Assembly: GCA_964247055.1 (NCBI GenBank)
Contig: OZ176056.1
Location: 6,758,001 to 6,822,000, forward strand
Origin: Paragordius varius
Taxonomy: Eukaryota > Nematomorpha
Direction of reading: 5' to 3'
DNA: 64,000 nucleotides
Part shown: positions 26,401 through 36,999 of the stretch, piece by piece
Position numbering within the stretch: the first letter of the stretch is position 1
Layout: each line of letters starts with the position of its first letter
Notes under the pieces: model-generated
Database searches by the model: none
What the model saw: only the letters and a program-made list of their open reading frames with translations
Told to the model about the DNA's origin: nothing
Position numbers and translations under genes: made by a program

Positions 26401-29400
26401 AATACTTGTTGATTCACAGGTTTTCAAACCTATAATCATTTCATGATTGGTATAATTGGCCTGGATATTTGATAGGGGTAAGGTACTTGCCCCAAATATA
26501 AATAAGTTCTTGTGAAATTTGTCATTGATGATGGTTCCATCGTATTTTTGTTTTAAATAGGTAAACTATTGTATATATAGCATTTTTTTCATTAAAAAAT
26601 TAAAAATACTCAAAAATAAGGGATTGGTAAAATATCTGAATATAATTATAAAGACTAGTGGCTCTAATTTTGCCAAAATTATAAGATATTTTTAAAAAAA
26701 GAACAGTTAAATGGCATATAGGGTCAGTTGAATAAAAACCTAGTAAATGCTAAAACTATATTATTTACTTAGTTTTGATTAAATAAAATAATTTTTCCAT
26801 TTACTACCTAGTATTTAGTATAACAAGTATTTGCTAGAGATGTCGATTATTTAGTATGTACTGGATTTATTAAGGTTGCTATCTAATATAAAAAATCTAA
26901 TTAACCAGGGCCTATTTATATTTTTATCTAAACAGTAACACTGATATAATGCGGACAAAAAGTAAAAATATAACATATTTTTTTAGACAACCATACTAAT
27001 TGATTTGTTTTTATAGTTTTACGTTTTTTTCGTTAATTTAAATTTTTACTTTATGTTTTAAAAACTTTAGAAATGAAAATATAAGCCAACAATATCTAGT
27101 AATTTATTTAAAAAAACTATGCCATTGAATCATTATCTATTGATTTACCAATTATTTGGAACATAATTCTAATATAGGTGAGATATTATTCCCTAAAATA
27201 GTGATGTTCTTGCGTTTTATTGGATATTCCGGATTCTAAGTTAATATATTTCACGATTTCGGTGTTCGTTTCACGGCTGCTTGCAAAATAATATCTAAGG
27301 TTGACAAAATTGCTGCAAAATTACACCTATGGCTAAATTTCAAAAAACAAGTGAGGATATATTTCGAGCCAAAGCCGCCTGGCCGTGGATTTTTTACATT
27401 TGAGATAGCAAAACAAGCCCAGTAGGGGGATTCTTACATTAATAGAAGTGAAACAATGTCCATATAAATGTCGAAATGACATGTCATGGTTTGGAGGAAG
27501 AAACATCCGTTTGTGTGGAATGGCCGGTTTCTTCCAAGATGCGGTGTTATTGAGTATTTGATTAGCTTGGAGATAAGAAATTCAATCGCTCTGGTTCTTA
27601 AAACCTTTTAAAAAAACCTACTGCGAACGGAAATATTCAATAAGCTTCACCGAAGCTCCAAACATGTTATTATGGAAAGGGGGTTGTTCGAGCAACTCTC
27701 ACTTAGATTTCCAATATTGGGAGCCAAAATTAGAATATAAAAAAATCTCAAATTAATTATTGCGTGTTGTATAATTTACAACTTACTTAAATATTTCAAC
27801 GATAACATATAAATTAACGAATTCTCTAGGAGTTTGATGACGAAGAAATATTACAATTTTCGGGCATATTGAGAGAGAAAAAAATAAAAAGGGATTAAAA
27901 TGTTATTTATTCATCTGATTTATAATAGCAATAAATTATATACAAATTTTACTTATTTATTTATATAAATTATTATCTAAGGTTTCTTCTCTTTTTTAAG
28001 ATCCGTCAGCCTGATTTGAAAATATTGTCTATTTTTTAAAGAATAATTTGATTTACAATTATTATCTTGGTCGGCAAGGAGTATAGATTCACAGTTAATA
28101 TCAATTTTATCTTCCAGAGAATTGTTTCAATTTGCTGTTGAAACTGCGCTTAGATTTTTTTAACGAAAACAGGAATATTACCTTTTTGCCAATATTGATA
28201 ATATATTTATTCCAATTGATTTTGATAGAAAGTAATAACAATCATGTATCCTTTATTTTATCGAAAATTTATTTTTTTTTAAATGTGTATATATATATTT
28301 GGTAAAAAATGGGAAAAACAAGAGCTTTATGGTAATCCTTATACTTTTTTAATGAATATGATATTGTTAATACCATAGAGCTCTTGTTTTTTCAATTCTT
28401 TACCAAATAAATTTTTTATAAAATAAAGGATACATGACTGTATTTCCACCTTTGTCAGGTTTTTGCTATATATGCATCTTCATATTGTTCGATATCTTGC
28501 GTATTTGGTCGAGGGTGGGGGCTCGATTTCTTTTTTTTAATGTTGGATGATATTTAATAAATCATATCCCCTTTTATCTTTTGTAAGGTAAATTTGTTGC
28601 ATACTTAAATTTAATAGATTTTACTTAAGAATATCATGATTAAGATGATCCATTTTAATTGACTTATTTATAAAATATTTTTAATATAAGGATTAAAGTT
28701 TCCATTTTTTTGCAGAAACATTTATAAATCTCTATGCAAATATACTTTGATACAATAATTTATATTTGTATAAAAAAATAACTTAAAATAAGTGAACTAG
28801 ATCAAAATAATAAAATTTTTACATTTTTAGTATATTAAATTGGAATTGGTTTATGCCCACAGTACGTTGAAGTTACGATCATTTTCTTATTAATTACAGT
28901 ATGAGTAAGTATACTTAGAAAGTAATTAATTATTGCCAAATAGAATATACAAAAAAGGGCAGTATTATTGGCCTAAAGTTTTTTCACTTTTTAATATTAT
29001 CCAATAATAATTCTCTTAGCTGCATATGCTATATCAATAATTAATAACTTTCTAGCAATATATATTTATTCATTGTAATCAAACGTTTTTAGACTCTTAT
29101 ATTTGACGTCTGTTTTAAAAATGACGAGCTCGAAATGTCTGATTAGATATTATAATTTTTTTAACCTATTTGACAAAGGTTACCAAGAATATATAATAAA
29201 GGTTTTGTTTTTTTAAAATATCAAATTTACTATTTCTTTTAAATAAAAAAAACCCTTAGATGTTAATATTTTTCCATTGCATATTCATTGAATAAGTTTT
29301 TACTAGGTAGAAAATGTGTTTTTATCAACTGACCCTTGCGCTCAATTAACACATATTAGTCATTATAGCACTAGTATTTACTAAAATTATTATTTTTTAA

Positions 29401-29866
29401 TCATTTGATTTAATATACTCTCTGATTAATATTAGGTAATAGATACTTATTTTTATTCAACTCAATTATTCAACTATACAATCACGACAATAAAAGAGCA
29501 TCAGCAGACTATTATTTCTAATGTAAATTTAATAAATTTTATCAAAAAGCATATTAATAAATATTGGTTAAGCATTAAGCATGCAAGGGATTTATTCGGT
29601 ATAAAATTTTATGTTCTAAACCCGTTTGCATACTCGTTTCTATAATCCAAATTTCATCTTTATCTAAAAATATAACAATGGGACATCAACGAATGACATT
29701 TCATTATTATAAAATAACGTAGTAATAAATACCTTAAAAAATGTCCCAAGTTATTTATTGCCATTAGACATTTTTAAAGATTCTTTGTTCGCTTAAAATT
29801 AATAGTTAACTATTCAATTGCATATATTTTAACCGTGAATCATATTGATTTTGAAGCAATGAAATA

Positions 29867-29907
<41 letters not shown>

Positions 29908-32808
29908 CATCTATGGATGTATTGGTTTCAAGTTTAAAAGGATCACTGGAAGCTGTGAATAAAAATTTCATCTGGGGTCCCGGTACGACTGTGATTTTTA
30001 ACTATATAAAATACACTTATATGCATTATATCAAAATAAAATAAAAGTGTTTTCCAAAAAAATGTAATGATCTATGATATCATTTAAAAGTCAATGTTTA
30101 TACAGACCATATATATATATATATATTATTTATATAAAGTTAGTAAAATTTTCTGTCCTTAGTCATACTGATTATAGATATCAAAAAAGAATCAAAATTG
30201 GTAGATACTAGACCAGGGGTGCCCATCACACGGACTCTAAGACTTTGTGTGCGGCCCGCTGAATATCAATAGTTGGCTAGATGCTCACAAAATCTTGGTA
30301 AAATGATATTTTTTAAAATTTCTAAATAATTCTATCTAATTGGTGACGAAATAGAAAAAAATTGTTATATCGTGGTTATATTTTGCAACTGTCTTATGTT
30401 GAGACATAATAAATGATTTAATGCTCATATCAAATGCGGCCAGCGAAGCCGTTTGTGGAAGACAATAAAAGGGAAAAACACAACTAAAATCAACATTCTA
30501 AATATATAATATCTTAAATCCTTCTTTTATCATAGTAAAACTAAATAAACTAGTTAATTACATCACTGATTGCCCGTATAAACGCAATTTCAAAGATTTG
30601 TGTAATCATTAGAACGAAAGAATTGATATCAGTGACGGATGATATGGATTCATCCGTGTAATTATTATTTGTATCATACAAAAAGGTCACGTTGGAAATT
30701 ATAAACCGGACACTCAATTGACTAGTCTCAATGTGGTCATTACTTATATTAGTGTTATTATTATTCATAGTAGTCTCTTTGTCAATTCTATATAATATCA
30801 ACGGATTTTGCCATCTAAATGAAAATATAAAATTTTTTTAAATATGATTACAATAATACTATCTGAATTTAGTTATGATTGAAATTGAACAAATTAATAT
30901 AACACCATGCATAATATACTTAATCAGAATTCTAATTGTTTTTTTTGGTTTTGGGTCTTACTAGGATAAATTCATATTCACTTAGCAATTTCTTCGCAAG
31001 GAACATTAAAAAAATTGCGCAGATTATGCTAAATAAATTTTTGATGAAAGCCAAATGCCTCATTGTAAAAATATCTGAATATATAATAGATATGTTTAAA
31101 AAGCATAATAATATGTAAAATATTTAAGATATAGGCTCCAAAACTTCAAATATTTGTAACCCTCTTAAATCAAGGGTGTGCCGAGATTGCAAAACTAAAA
31201 TTATATATGCTAGATTATCACGTCAAATAGACTAAATGTTTAATTTAAATTTAATTTTTTGCAAAATTATATTAAAGCGTATTTTATGGTGTTTTATAAT
31301 CAATGGTTAAAAACACTTAAGGATATAAATGAATACTTTTTTACAACTGAATATTTCTATCATTTATCGATTTTTAAAGATAGGTTCGAGTTTAAATAGT
31401 TTGATATTAACAGTTTTTTCAAAATATTACTTAGATATATGTTCGATTCAAAGTTCCCCAGGTGACAGAGATATTTGCACGTAAAAAAGTGTTTTTATAA
31501 TATCCAGTTTTTAAACGTTTTTCTTATGCTTCGAAATTCTATAAAATACGCATCAACACAACTCTGTTAAAAATTCAATGCCGAGAATGCATATTGTTAA
31601 AATTTTTGGAGTTGTATATTAACAATTTGACTAGAGCAATCTCAGAGTTTTTGTGTTTAATTAAACTAGCCGAATTTAGAGGAGTCAAAAAATTTAAGAA
31701 TTTCGCCGCTTTTATTTTCAGAATAAAATTATAAATACATTTTGCTTTTAAAACATATAATAGTTTTTGGAATGGGGCATTTAACTTACACCAAAAATGT
31801 TTATGTAATTTGATGTGCGCCAATTTTGATTTTTCAATTATATATTATTAAATTGAAATATTTACTTTAATCACCCTTAAGGATGAAAACTAAAAGCACC
31901 ACGAAATCTGGATGATATCAAAATCATCAGGATAATTATGATACCCCCAATTTTATACACTGTCAAATTATAATCATGATTGTGACGTTTTTTAAATTAG
32001 CCAGTCAATGACATGTGAATTATTATCATTTCAAATAATTTAACACATATTAAAATCAATAATAAAATGTAGGAAATTTAAATTATATTAGGATATTACA
32101 CCATTTATAATTAATTTAACTGGTCAAATTATATTTTTTTTATTTATGCGTGATATGCTGAAACAAACAAATAATTGGTCCATATAGGTTGGACTATTTT
32201 ATCAGTATAAAACCCATTCATAATTCTACCACACCCATAAAAAAGTTAGGGTTTACGTGTTGGCGTATACTGAATATTTTTGTGGTCCCAGAAGCTCCTC
32301 CAAAGTATATGTTTGAGTTGTCATAAAATATTTCATTCGAAGGCACATTACTTGAGCTATAAAGTTTATATACAAAGATTAATATCAAAAATGCTTATGT
32401 TATGCCCCTTTCAAAAAGTAGTTATGCAAAAATTAAACTAACTGGTAAAAATATTCTTAATATTCAGAACATAACAAGGAAAGAAATATTTGACAAATTA
32501 ATATATTAGTGATACTAAACGTAATTTAGTATTATTTTCATCTTATGACAGATTAAAAATAGTTTTAAACGAATTCTATTCAAAAGCACTAAAACTGCTT
32601 AAATGCAAAGAACTGGAAAAACACGAATATTAAATTTATTCAAGGAATCTGTATTTTTACAAGAATAGTTTGTACCTCTTTCGGTTGATGTTGTTTGATT
32701 ATCAAAAATAATTTCTTCTTCTATTAAACAACCGACGTTGCCCAATGCAGCCATTAAACACAATGCAATTAATAAAGCCATTTTTATTTCAATTGACGGT
32801 GGCCACAT
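10761..32808 (-). CDS. Gene A: secreted/GPI-type glycoprotein, unknown family
   Basis: I do not recognise the family. Exons assembled by hand (minus strand, 5' to 3'): 32808-32676, 32356-32257, 30814-30562, [one exon unresolved], 25091-24975, 24902-24790, 22926-22630, 20049-19863, 19804-19534, 11055-10761. All joins keep phase (1, 2, 0, ?, 1, 0, 0, 1, 2) with GT..AG ends; several donors are weak apart from GTAAGT after 19534. The first exon encodes a signal peptide (MALLIALCLMAALGNVGC; an in-frame Met also lies nine codons upstream). The last ends in SMSILISFVFALLVLQSSN then stop, a hydrophobic tail typical of GPI-anchor signals or a C-terminal membrane anchor. About ten N-glycosylation sequons (NQT, NVT, NST, NCS, NLS) support secretion. 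Length is ~640 residues if the missing exon resembles that of gene B. Every other exon through 19804 has a counterpart of equal phase in gene B. Introns reach 8.5 kb and are full of transposons. Confidence 0.6.
11605..12995 (-). mobile_element. 5'-truncated LINE (RTE/BovB-like), RT half
   Basis: Minus-strand reverse-transcriptase fragments run 12882 to 12340 (FLDFSMAFDTINHDCLW, RGVRQGCVLSPLLFNLY, then SADDT at the YxDD site), 12397 to 12134 (LNPAKSKIMILNAPQ, CKYLGSIIT) and 11949 to 11707 (YLGHILRSDSLEKSLLFG, RRRGRPQKRWIDMLKS). The frames shift between pieces and Tyr of the YADD box is Ser, so it is dead. No endonuclease is present: it is 5'-truncated near 12995, as is usual for LINEs. It sits in the 8.5-kb intron between the last two exons of gene A. 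Its sequence differs clearly from the 37-43 kb LINEs. Confidence 0.85.
13255..14418. repeat. Near-perfect 1.16-kb palindrome (foldback element)
   Basis: The two arms, roughly 13255-13818 and 13886-14418, are reverse complements over most of their length. Matched landmarks include CATTTGCCGCAAAATTT against AAATTTTTGCGGCAAATG, the pair around AGCTAAAAAGATGGCG, and AAGTAGTGGAATATCAA near the centre. The spacer is about 68 bp. No coding frame is present. It lies inside the hAT-like element and its right tip abuts a (TA)n tract. Confidence 0.8.
14417..14448. repeat. (TA)n microsatellite
   Basis: An uninterrupted TA tract directly abuts the right arm of the palindrome. Confidence 0.9.
15790..18060. 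repeat. Degenerate ~310-350-bp tandem repeat array
   Basis: Recurring landmarks are CTACCCGCCTAAAACTGCG with CCACCATATCGAAAT (near 16190, 16510, 16865, 17205, 17520, 17680 and 17990), TTAATTAGGCCCTTTACGCC, and GCATATGGAATCA with GATTCCAG. Spacing is mostly 305-350 bp with one half-unit, giving about six divergent copies. It is markedly less AT-rich than the surroundings. Open frames crossing it are short and share no domain, so I read it as non-coding satellite-like DNA inside the hAT-like element. Confidence 0.75.
18486..18753. mobile_element. Tc1/mariner-type MITE (CAGTAAAAATT family)
   Basis: TA dinucleotides flank inverted repeats that begin CAGTAAAAATTAATTTTAT and end AATTTTTACTG. Subterminal ACGGACAAAACGTAAAAA is mirrored by TTTTTACGTTTAGTCCGT. 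It is 268 bp and non-coding. A second copy lies at 63338-63608 and a worn one at 26933-27052. Confidence 0.85.
20102..21017. mobile_element. hAT-like element made of GGAACC-rich repeats
   Basis: The ends are CAGGGCTTGGAACTGGTTC and GGTTCCAAGACCTG (inverted). The 8-bp duplication is TTATAAAA/TTATAAAT, 7 of 8 identical (20094-20101, 21018-21025). Both subterminal regions are packed with GGAACCGG/GGTTCC motifs in irregular tandem. No transposase is seen. It lies only 52 bp upstream of a gene A splice acceptor (exon 20049-19863). Confidence 0.8.
21339..21828. mobile_element. Second hAT-like MITE, related ends
   Basis: Left end TAGGGCTTCGAATCGG and right end, reverse-complemented, CATGGCTTCGACCGG form imperfect inverted repeats. 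Subterminal GAACCGG motifs resemble the 20102 element. Flanking 8-mers match at 6 of 8 positions. It is more decayed than its neighbour. Confidence 0.6.
23517..24032. repeat. Dispersed repeat with GGGGTAT ends, copy 1
   Basis: The left end, TTGGGGTATCTGAATACCCC, contains its own small hairpin. The right end, reverse-complemented, reads TTAGATTCAAACTGGGGTAG, so the unit looks like a TIR element of about 515 bp. Its left ~380 bp is clearly shared with 33858-34262 (for example GTTTTGAAAAAAAAGTT, AAAATTAAAGCTAATTTTT, TTTATTTTGTATTATTTTT). It is non-coding and lies in a gene A intron. Confidence 0.7.
26933..27052. mobile_element. Worn CAGTAAAAATT-family MITE
   Basis: A shortened copy with ATGCGGACAAAAAGTAAAAAT on one side and TTTTACGTTTTTTTCG, then AAATTTTTACTT, on the other. 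It lies in a gene A intron. Confidence 0.55.
28239..28440. mobile_element. Tc1/mariner-type MITE (CAGTCATGTATCC family)
   Basis: The 202-bp unit has nearly full-length inverted repeats: CAATCATGTATCCTTTATTT on the left, AAATAAAGGATACATGACTG on the right, with AACAAGAGCTTTATGG mirrored by CCATAGAGCTCTTGTT. Its ends match those of the transposase-bearing element at 33579-36385, so it is probably an internally deleted derivative. Confidence 0.85.
29871..29903. repeat. (TA)n microsatellite
   Basis: A pure TA tract in a gene A intron. Confidence 0.9.
30214..30460. mobile_element. hAT-like remnant, one end only
   Basis: It begins CAGGGGTGCCCATCACACGG, a hAT-type terminus, then GTGTGCGGCCCGC, and later GCGGCCAGCGAAGCCG. 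No matching second terminus was found nearby, so the right end is lost or diverged. Confidence 0.5.
31560..31960. repeat. Dispersed repeat related to 59040-59110 and 61050-61990
   Basis: Shared words are TTTTTGGAATGGGGCATTT, ACACCAAAAATGTTTATGTAA, CAATTTTATACACTG, and ATCATCAGGATAATTATG. The open frame across it (minus) shows no domain, so it is treated as non-coding repeat. It lies in the gene A intron between exons 2 and 3. Confidence 0.5.
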
Positions 32809-33578
32809 TATTACAAAATAAAAAATATATTATGTTTTATAAAATTGTATTTTGTTAAATTAAAATGTGAATAACCTTATAAAAATGTACTGAAAAACTA
32901 ATATATTAATACTAACTTCCAATTAAACAAAGAACGTTAAGGTTCAAGTGTTAAATGTTTGTTTTCAACAGGTAGATAATCTCAATAACCTAGGTTTTTG
33001 CCACTTACAACCTCAACAAAATTATGGCTTAATGGTTTTGAAAATAAAAGGTATCTAATTATAAAATTTTTGAACGGATAAATCAATTTTTGAATAGCGG
33101 TGTTTAAATACAACAAAAATAACGATAAAAATTTTATAGCGACATAATGGGTAATGTAGTATCAAAAACCTGGCGTCTAAATTGGGTCCCCTTTTGTTCA
33201 AATTTGTTGTTATAAACTATTTTTGGTTTATTATAAGGTTTAACAAATCTAAGATCCTGACTTTAAATATTGAATGTACTTTTTTTATAAATTTTGTTAA
33301 ATTCTCGCTTCCCTAGTTTATTAAATCCTATGACATTTTAATTTTCACCGACTGAAATTCTATAATAACACCATTGTTAGATTTAATATAATCTTATACC
33401 AATTTATAATTGGAATTAAAGTTAAGAGGCAAAATTTACGTATACCACTCTCCAAAGGAGTGTCTCATATTTCTATTTTATTTATTGTGTAAAATCATAA
33501 AATCAATAAAAAAACCCAAAGCTCTTGCCCGTAAAAATATAAGTAAAAAGAATCTAATTTTATATTAAATACGTATTA
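32809..33578. other. Upstream flank of gene A
   Basis: Immediately 5' of the gene A start codon (minus), so it should contain its promoter. I see no clear core element or open frame. Confidence 0.4.
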
Positions 33579-33857
33579 CAGTCATGTATACTTTATATTA
33601 TCAAAAATTTACTTTTTTTCGTTAAATGGGTATAAATATTTGGTATAGAATAGAAAAACAAGAGCTCTATGGTATTGACCATATCATATTCATTAAAAGA
33701 GTAAAAGAAGTGTGGAGGAAGGGCGTCGGAAATCTTTGGTAAAAAAATGAAAATCTTAAAATATTGTTAAAGAAGAATGGTTATATTTTTGTTATTTTTT
33801 TTAGCAAAATTTTATACATTATTTTTTTTTAATAAAATTTTTATTTAACACCTAGAT

Positions 33858-34262
33858 TCAAATTGGGGTATCTAAATATACCCCAGGCTAACTTTGAGTT
33901 AGGATCTTTAAAATATTTAAAGAAACGGTCCCAATTTAAATTTATGCTTATATCCTAATAAAAATTATATAAATATGCCAAAATATCTAAATAAAATTTT
34001 GTTTTGAAAAAAAAGTTCCATGTCAAACTACTTTGACGACATTTTTATTTTTACAAAATATTAGCAAAATGTCCTCTTCATTTAGTTTTAAGGGTAAAAT
34101 TAAAGCTAATTTTTTATTTAAGTCTCATCTAACATTGATAGAAATAGAAAAAGCGATTTATTTTGTATTATTTTTCAATTTTACCATAGCATAAATGTCA
34201 CGTTGACTAAATTTTTACCCTTCGGTTTTAGCTTGAAATAAGTAAAACCAAGTATTTTTGAG
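33858..34262. repeat. Dispersed repeat with GGGGTAT ends, copy 2
   Basis: Copy of the 23517-24032 repeat, starting TTGGGGTATCTAAATATACC and sharing AAATTAAAGCTAATTTTT and AACATTGATAGAAATAGAAAA. It lies just inside the left inverted repeat of the Tc1/mariner element and so probably inserted into it. Confidence 0.7.
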
Positions 34263-34534
34263 TATATCCAAGTGTTAAACAAAACAAATTAACCACTTAA
34301 ATATAGAATTTGTATAGGCAAAAAAAAATTTATTATAATTTATTTAATAGGATAACACAATAAATAAAACAAACATATAACGGACAAAATATAAGGATTT
34401 AATCAATTGTATATATATATATATATAAGGAAAACATAGGAAATGAATATGGATTATATAGCGTTTATAAAAAAATATTATCGAACTGAATGCGTTTCAT
34501 CCTAACATGCTCTATTTTGGGAAATTTAAAAACA

Positions 34535-34538
<4 letters not shown>

Positions 34539-34566
<28 letters not shown>
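34539..34566. repeat. (TA)n microsatellite
   Basis: A pure TA tract within the Tc1/mariner element. A shorter one lies near 34411-34428. Confidence 0.85.
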
Positions 34567-34568
<2 letters not shown>

Positions 34569-34739
34569 AGTTTACCACTATTTTAACCTATTGAATGTTT
34601 TTTCTATAATAATTATTTAAAAAAAGCAAGATATATCTGGAAATTATTTTTACATCGTACTGTGCCATCAAAGAAAAACGAAATCGTCTCTGATGCTTAC
34701 AATAAATGATGGTTAAAATTGTTTTCATTCTCCAACCTT

Positions 34740-36125
34740 ATTTTTTTTTAAAGCAACATCAATTAAATTTCTTTTTGAAAAATCATAATAATTTTGAAGA
34801 GAATTTGTTTTTCTTTCGTCGCACAATCTTTTGATTCTGGGCAATATTGTTCCTAGAATGTAGTGCATCATGGTTTTTACCCATAATAAAATTTTAATTC
34901 GTGAAAAAAACATTCAATAGGATTAAGTTGCGGCGAATAAGGTGGTAATTGCTTGTTTCTTAAATTACCCAAAATATAACATTTATGAATGGGTGCGTTG
35001 TCGCAAATCACAAACGCATCTTGTGGTAACATGGCTAAAGACTCCTCCAAAAATGGCTTAAAAGTCTCGCCATTGAACGCTCCCTGTTTGATGCTATAAT
35101 TCAACACTCTGTATACCAATCATACACAAGAAAGAGACGTTTTTACCTATAATAAACAAAGATATCCCTTTATTAGCCCTTTACGATAGATGCCTGTCCT
35201 TGCCCGACCGAATATATTTTTTGCTATCAATAAAAACCCCAACTCATCTAAATAATAGATTTTGTCTAAGGGTATACCGTTCACAAGACAGGCATACTCA
35301 AATCGTTTCTGAATAACCAGCGAGGAATTGCGCTGTTGAGGTTCCATAATCACCTTTTGCGCGTGTAGTTTATTATTTTAAATATTTTATATAAGTTTTT
35401 TTTGGATATTTTGCATTCTGTAGGTTTATTCAGAAACTCCTCGACATTCACAATCACTATCGAAGATTGTTTTGACCTGTCTGGCTAGACCTTCATTGCA
35501 TTTCATTTTCCTACCCTTTTTCAATGGTTCTTTCTCTATTCCCAGAGTCATGCTTCGCCTCATAGCATTTATGGAACTTATAGACTTGTCTAAATCATCT
35601 AAAAAATGACGAGACGATAATTCATGATTTCTGAGATTCCCGAAATTTGTAAGCCTTAGACTTTTTTTTCATCTGACCAAATTTTAAAAATAGCAAAAAC
35701 GGTACTTTATTTTCCTCTACCGTTTAATGAAGTTGTCATATTTTCATTCCCGATTTCATTAACATAAAGTTAAATGAAAAAAACCATTGTTGCCAGGCAC
35801 AATATTTTGTGTGGGTCTTATATCTTCGTCAACATAATCTGAATCTAACATTATAAACGAATAACACCATCAAGGACACCAGGACAAGTCTCTACTATCA
35901 ATTCATTCCCGTCGATCTCATTAACACCTAAAGTCTAAATGAAAAACCATTGTTGCCAGGCACAATATTTTGTGTGGGTCTTATATCTTCATCAACATAA
36001 TCTGAATCTAACATTATAAAGGAAAAAATACCCGCAATACCAGGGTTACATCCTAACGAAATTGGATCAAAGTGATTATTTAATATAGCATCTATCGTAA
36101 ATCTCCCTTTTAAAATCGTTCCCAT
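34740..36125 (-). pseudogene. DDE transposase remnant (IS630/Tc1 superfamily)
   Basis: Minus strand. The N-terminal part starts with MGTILKGRFTIDAILNN near 36125. The catalytic part gives YYLDELGFLL (first Asp), FNGETFKPFL, then VICDNAPIHK (second Asp) and LPPYSPQLNPIECFFHELK (Glu). The residues between second Asp and Glu number 28, against 34 in classic Tc1 elements, so either a deletion or a different DDE subgroup. In-frame stops lie between the first Asp and second Asp segments and after HELKFYYG, and the N-terminal part carries a ~160-bp tandem duplication. No continuous frame survives, so it cannot make transposase. Confidence 0.85.
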
Positions 36126-36387
36126 ATCAAAACAAAAAAATTACTATTGAGATAAAAATTACGATTTTCCCAACCCTTTTATACAATAATTTTAAGTGAA
36201 GGGTTAGTTGTTAGTGTATTTTCATTTTTTACCAAATATTTCCGAAACCCTTCCCCCACACTTCTTTTACTCTTTAATATGATATGGTTAATACCATAGA
36301 GCCCTTTTTTTCTATTCTTTACCAAATATTTATACCCATTTAACAAAAAAAGTAAATTTTTGATAACATAAAGTATACATGACTGTA

Positions 36388-36999
36388 TATCCTTAATTAA
36401 ATATTTTGTTATAATTTTCTCGATTCGTCTGAAACTAGGAAAGAGTACCTTGCCTTAAAAAATACACTATTCTATGAATCAGGGAATATTTACCACGAAC
36501 CATTTTAAAACATTAAAATTTTTCTACATTTTAATGAAATTGTTTTACGTCCCGAAATTTGGCAAGGTGTGTGGTCTTAATATATATATTGCACTAGAGA
36601 AAGGTAAAAAACTACAAATACTTAAATTTAGACATTATTTATTTCCTAATAATATTAATTTTGGAAATTTTTATATACAATTGGATATGGAAAATATTTT
36701 TTTAAAGGATGGATAAAATATAATGATTCAGCATTATTAAAACTTCCCACTTTTTTAAATCTTATGCCAGTGTGAGATAAGATTATGGGCTGAATTAAAA
36801 TTATGCATTATTAGATTTTAAGAAACATATAAAACATGTATAATTTTGTAATGCATCTTAAACTCACCGTTTCATTTTGAATATTCGCTATTACGACTCG
36901 TAAATTGTCTATTCTTTATGATTAAAAAAGTAAATATTTTACTTATTGATATTTATTTAAATATCAGCTGTTTGTTTCAATCGGGTTGTGATATATTCA
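36388..36999. other. Intergenic, no gene recognised
   Basis: A plus-strand open frame of 80 codons at 36474-36716 has biased, AT-driven composition and no domain. I treat it as chance. Confidence 0.4.

Larger units (their letters stand above)
25092..30561. other. Gene A intron(s) hiding one unresolved exon
   Basis: The exon ending at 30562 is phase 0 and the one starting at 25091 needs phase 1, so at least one exon of the gene B 49249-49090 type should lie here. A weak candidate is at about 28130-28000 (minus), where frames read FNSKLKQFSG and, in another frame, CKSNYSLKNRQYF, both resembling the B exon. No single clean open exon with both splice sites emerges, so the copy may be disrupted. 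The interval also holds MITEs and a stretch at 27220-27760 that is less AT-rich but has no intact frame. Confidence 0.35.
33579..36385 (-). mobile_element. Tc1/mariner-superfamily transposon, 2.8 kb
   Basis: TA duplications (33577-33578, 36386-36387) flank long inverted repeats of at least 130 bp beginning CAGTCATGTATACTTTATA. They are interrupted by a few indels but match through ACTTCTTTTACTCTTTAA / AAGAGTAAAAGAAGTGTGG and TACCAAATATTTCCGA / TCGGAAATCTTTGGTA. A decayed DDE transposase reads on the minus strand. A dispersed repeat (33858-34262) occupies the left side, and a segment of ~160 bp containing CCATTGTTGCCAGGCACAAT is tandemly duplicated at about 35780-36030. MITEs with the same ends lie at 28239, 46701 and 48468. 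Confidence 0.9.

Noticed and set aside
27220-27760. Less AT-rich stretch with fragments such as FRAKAAWPWIFY.
   Set aside because: No continuous frame, no terminal repeats and no family that I can name.
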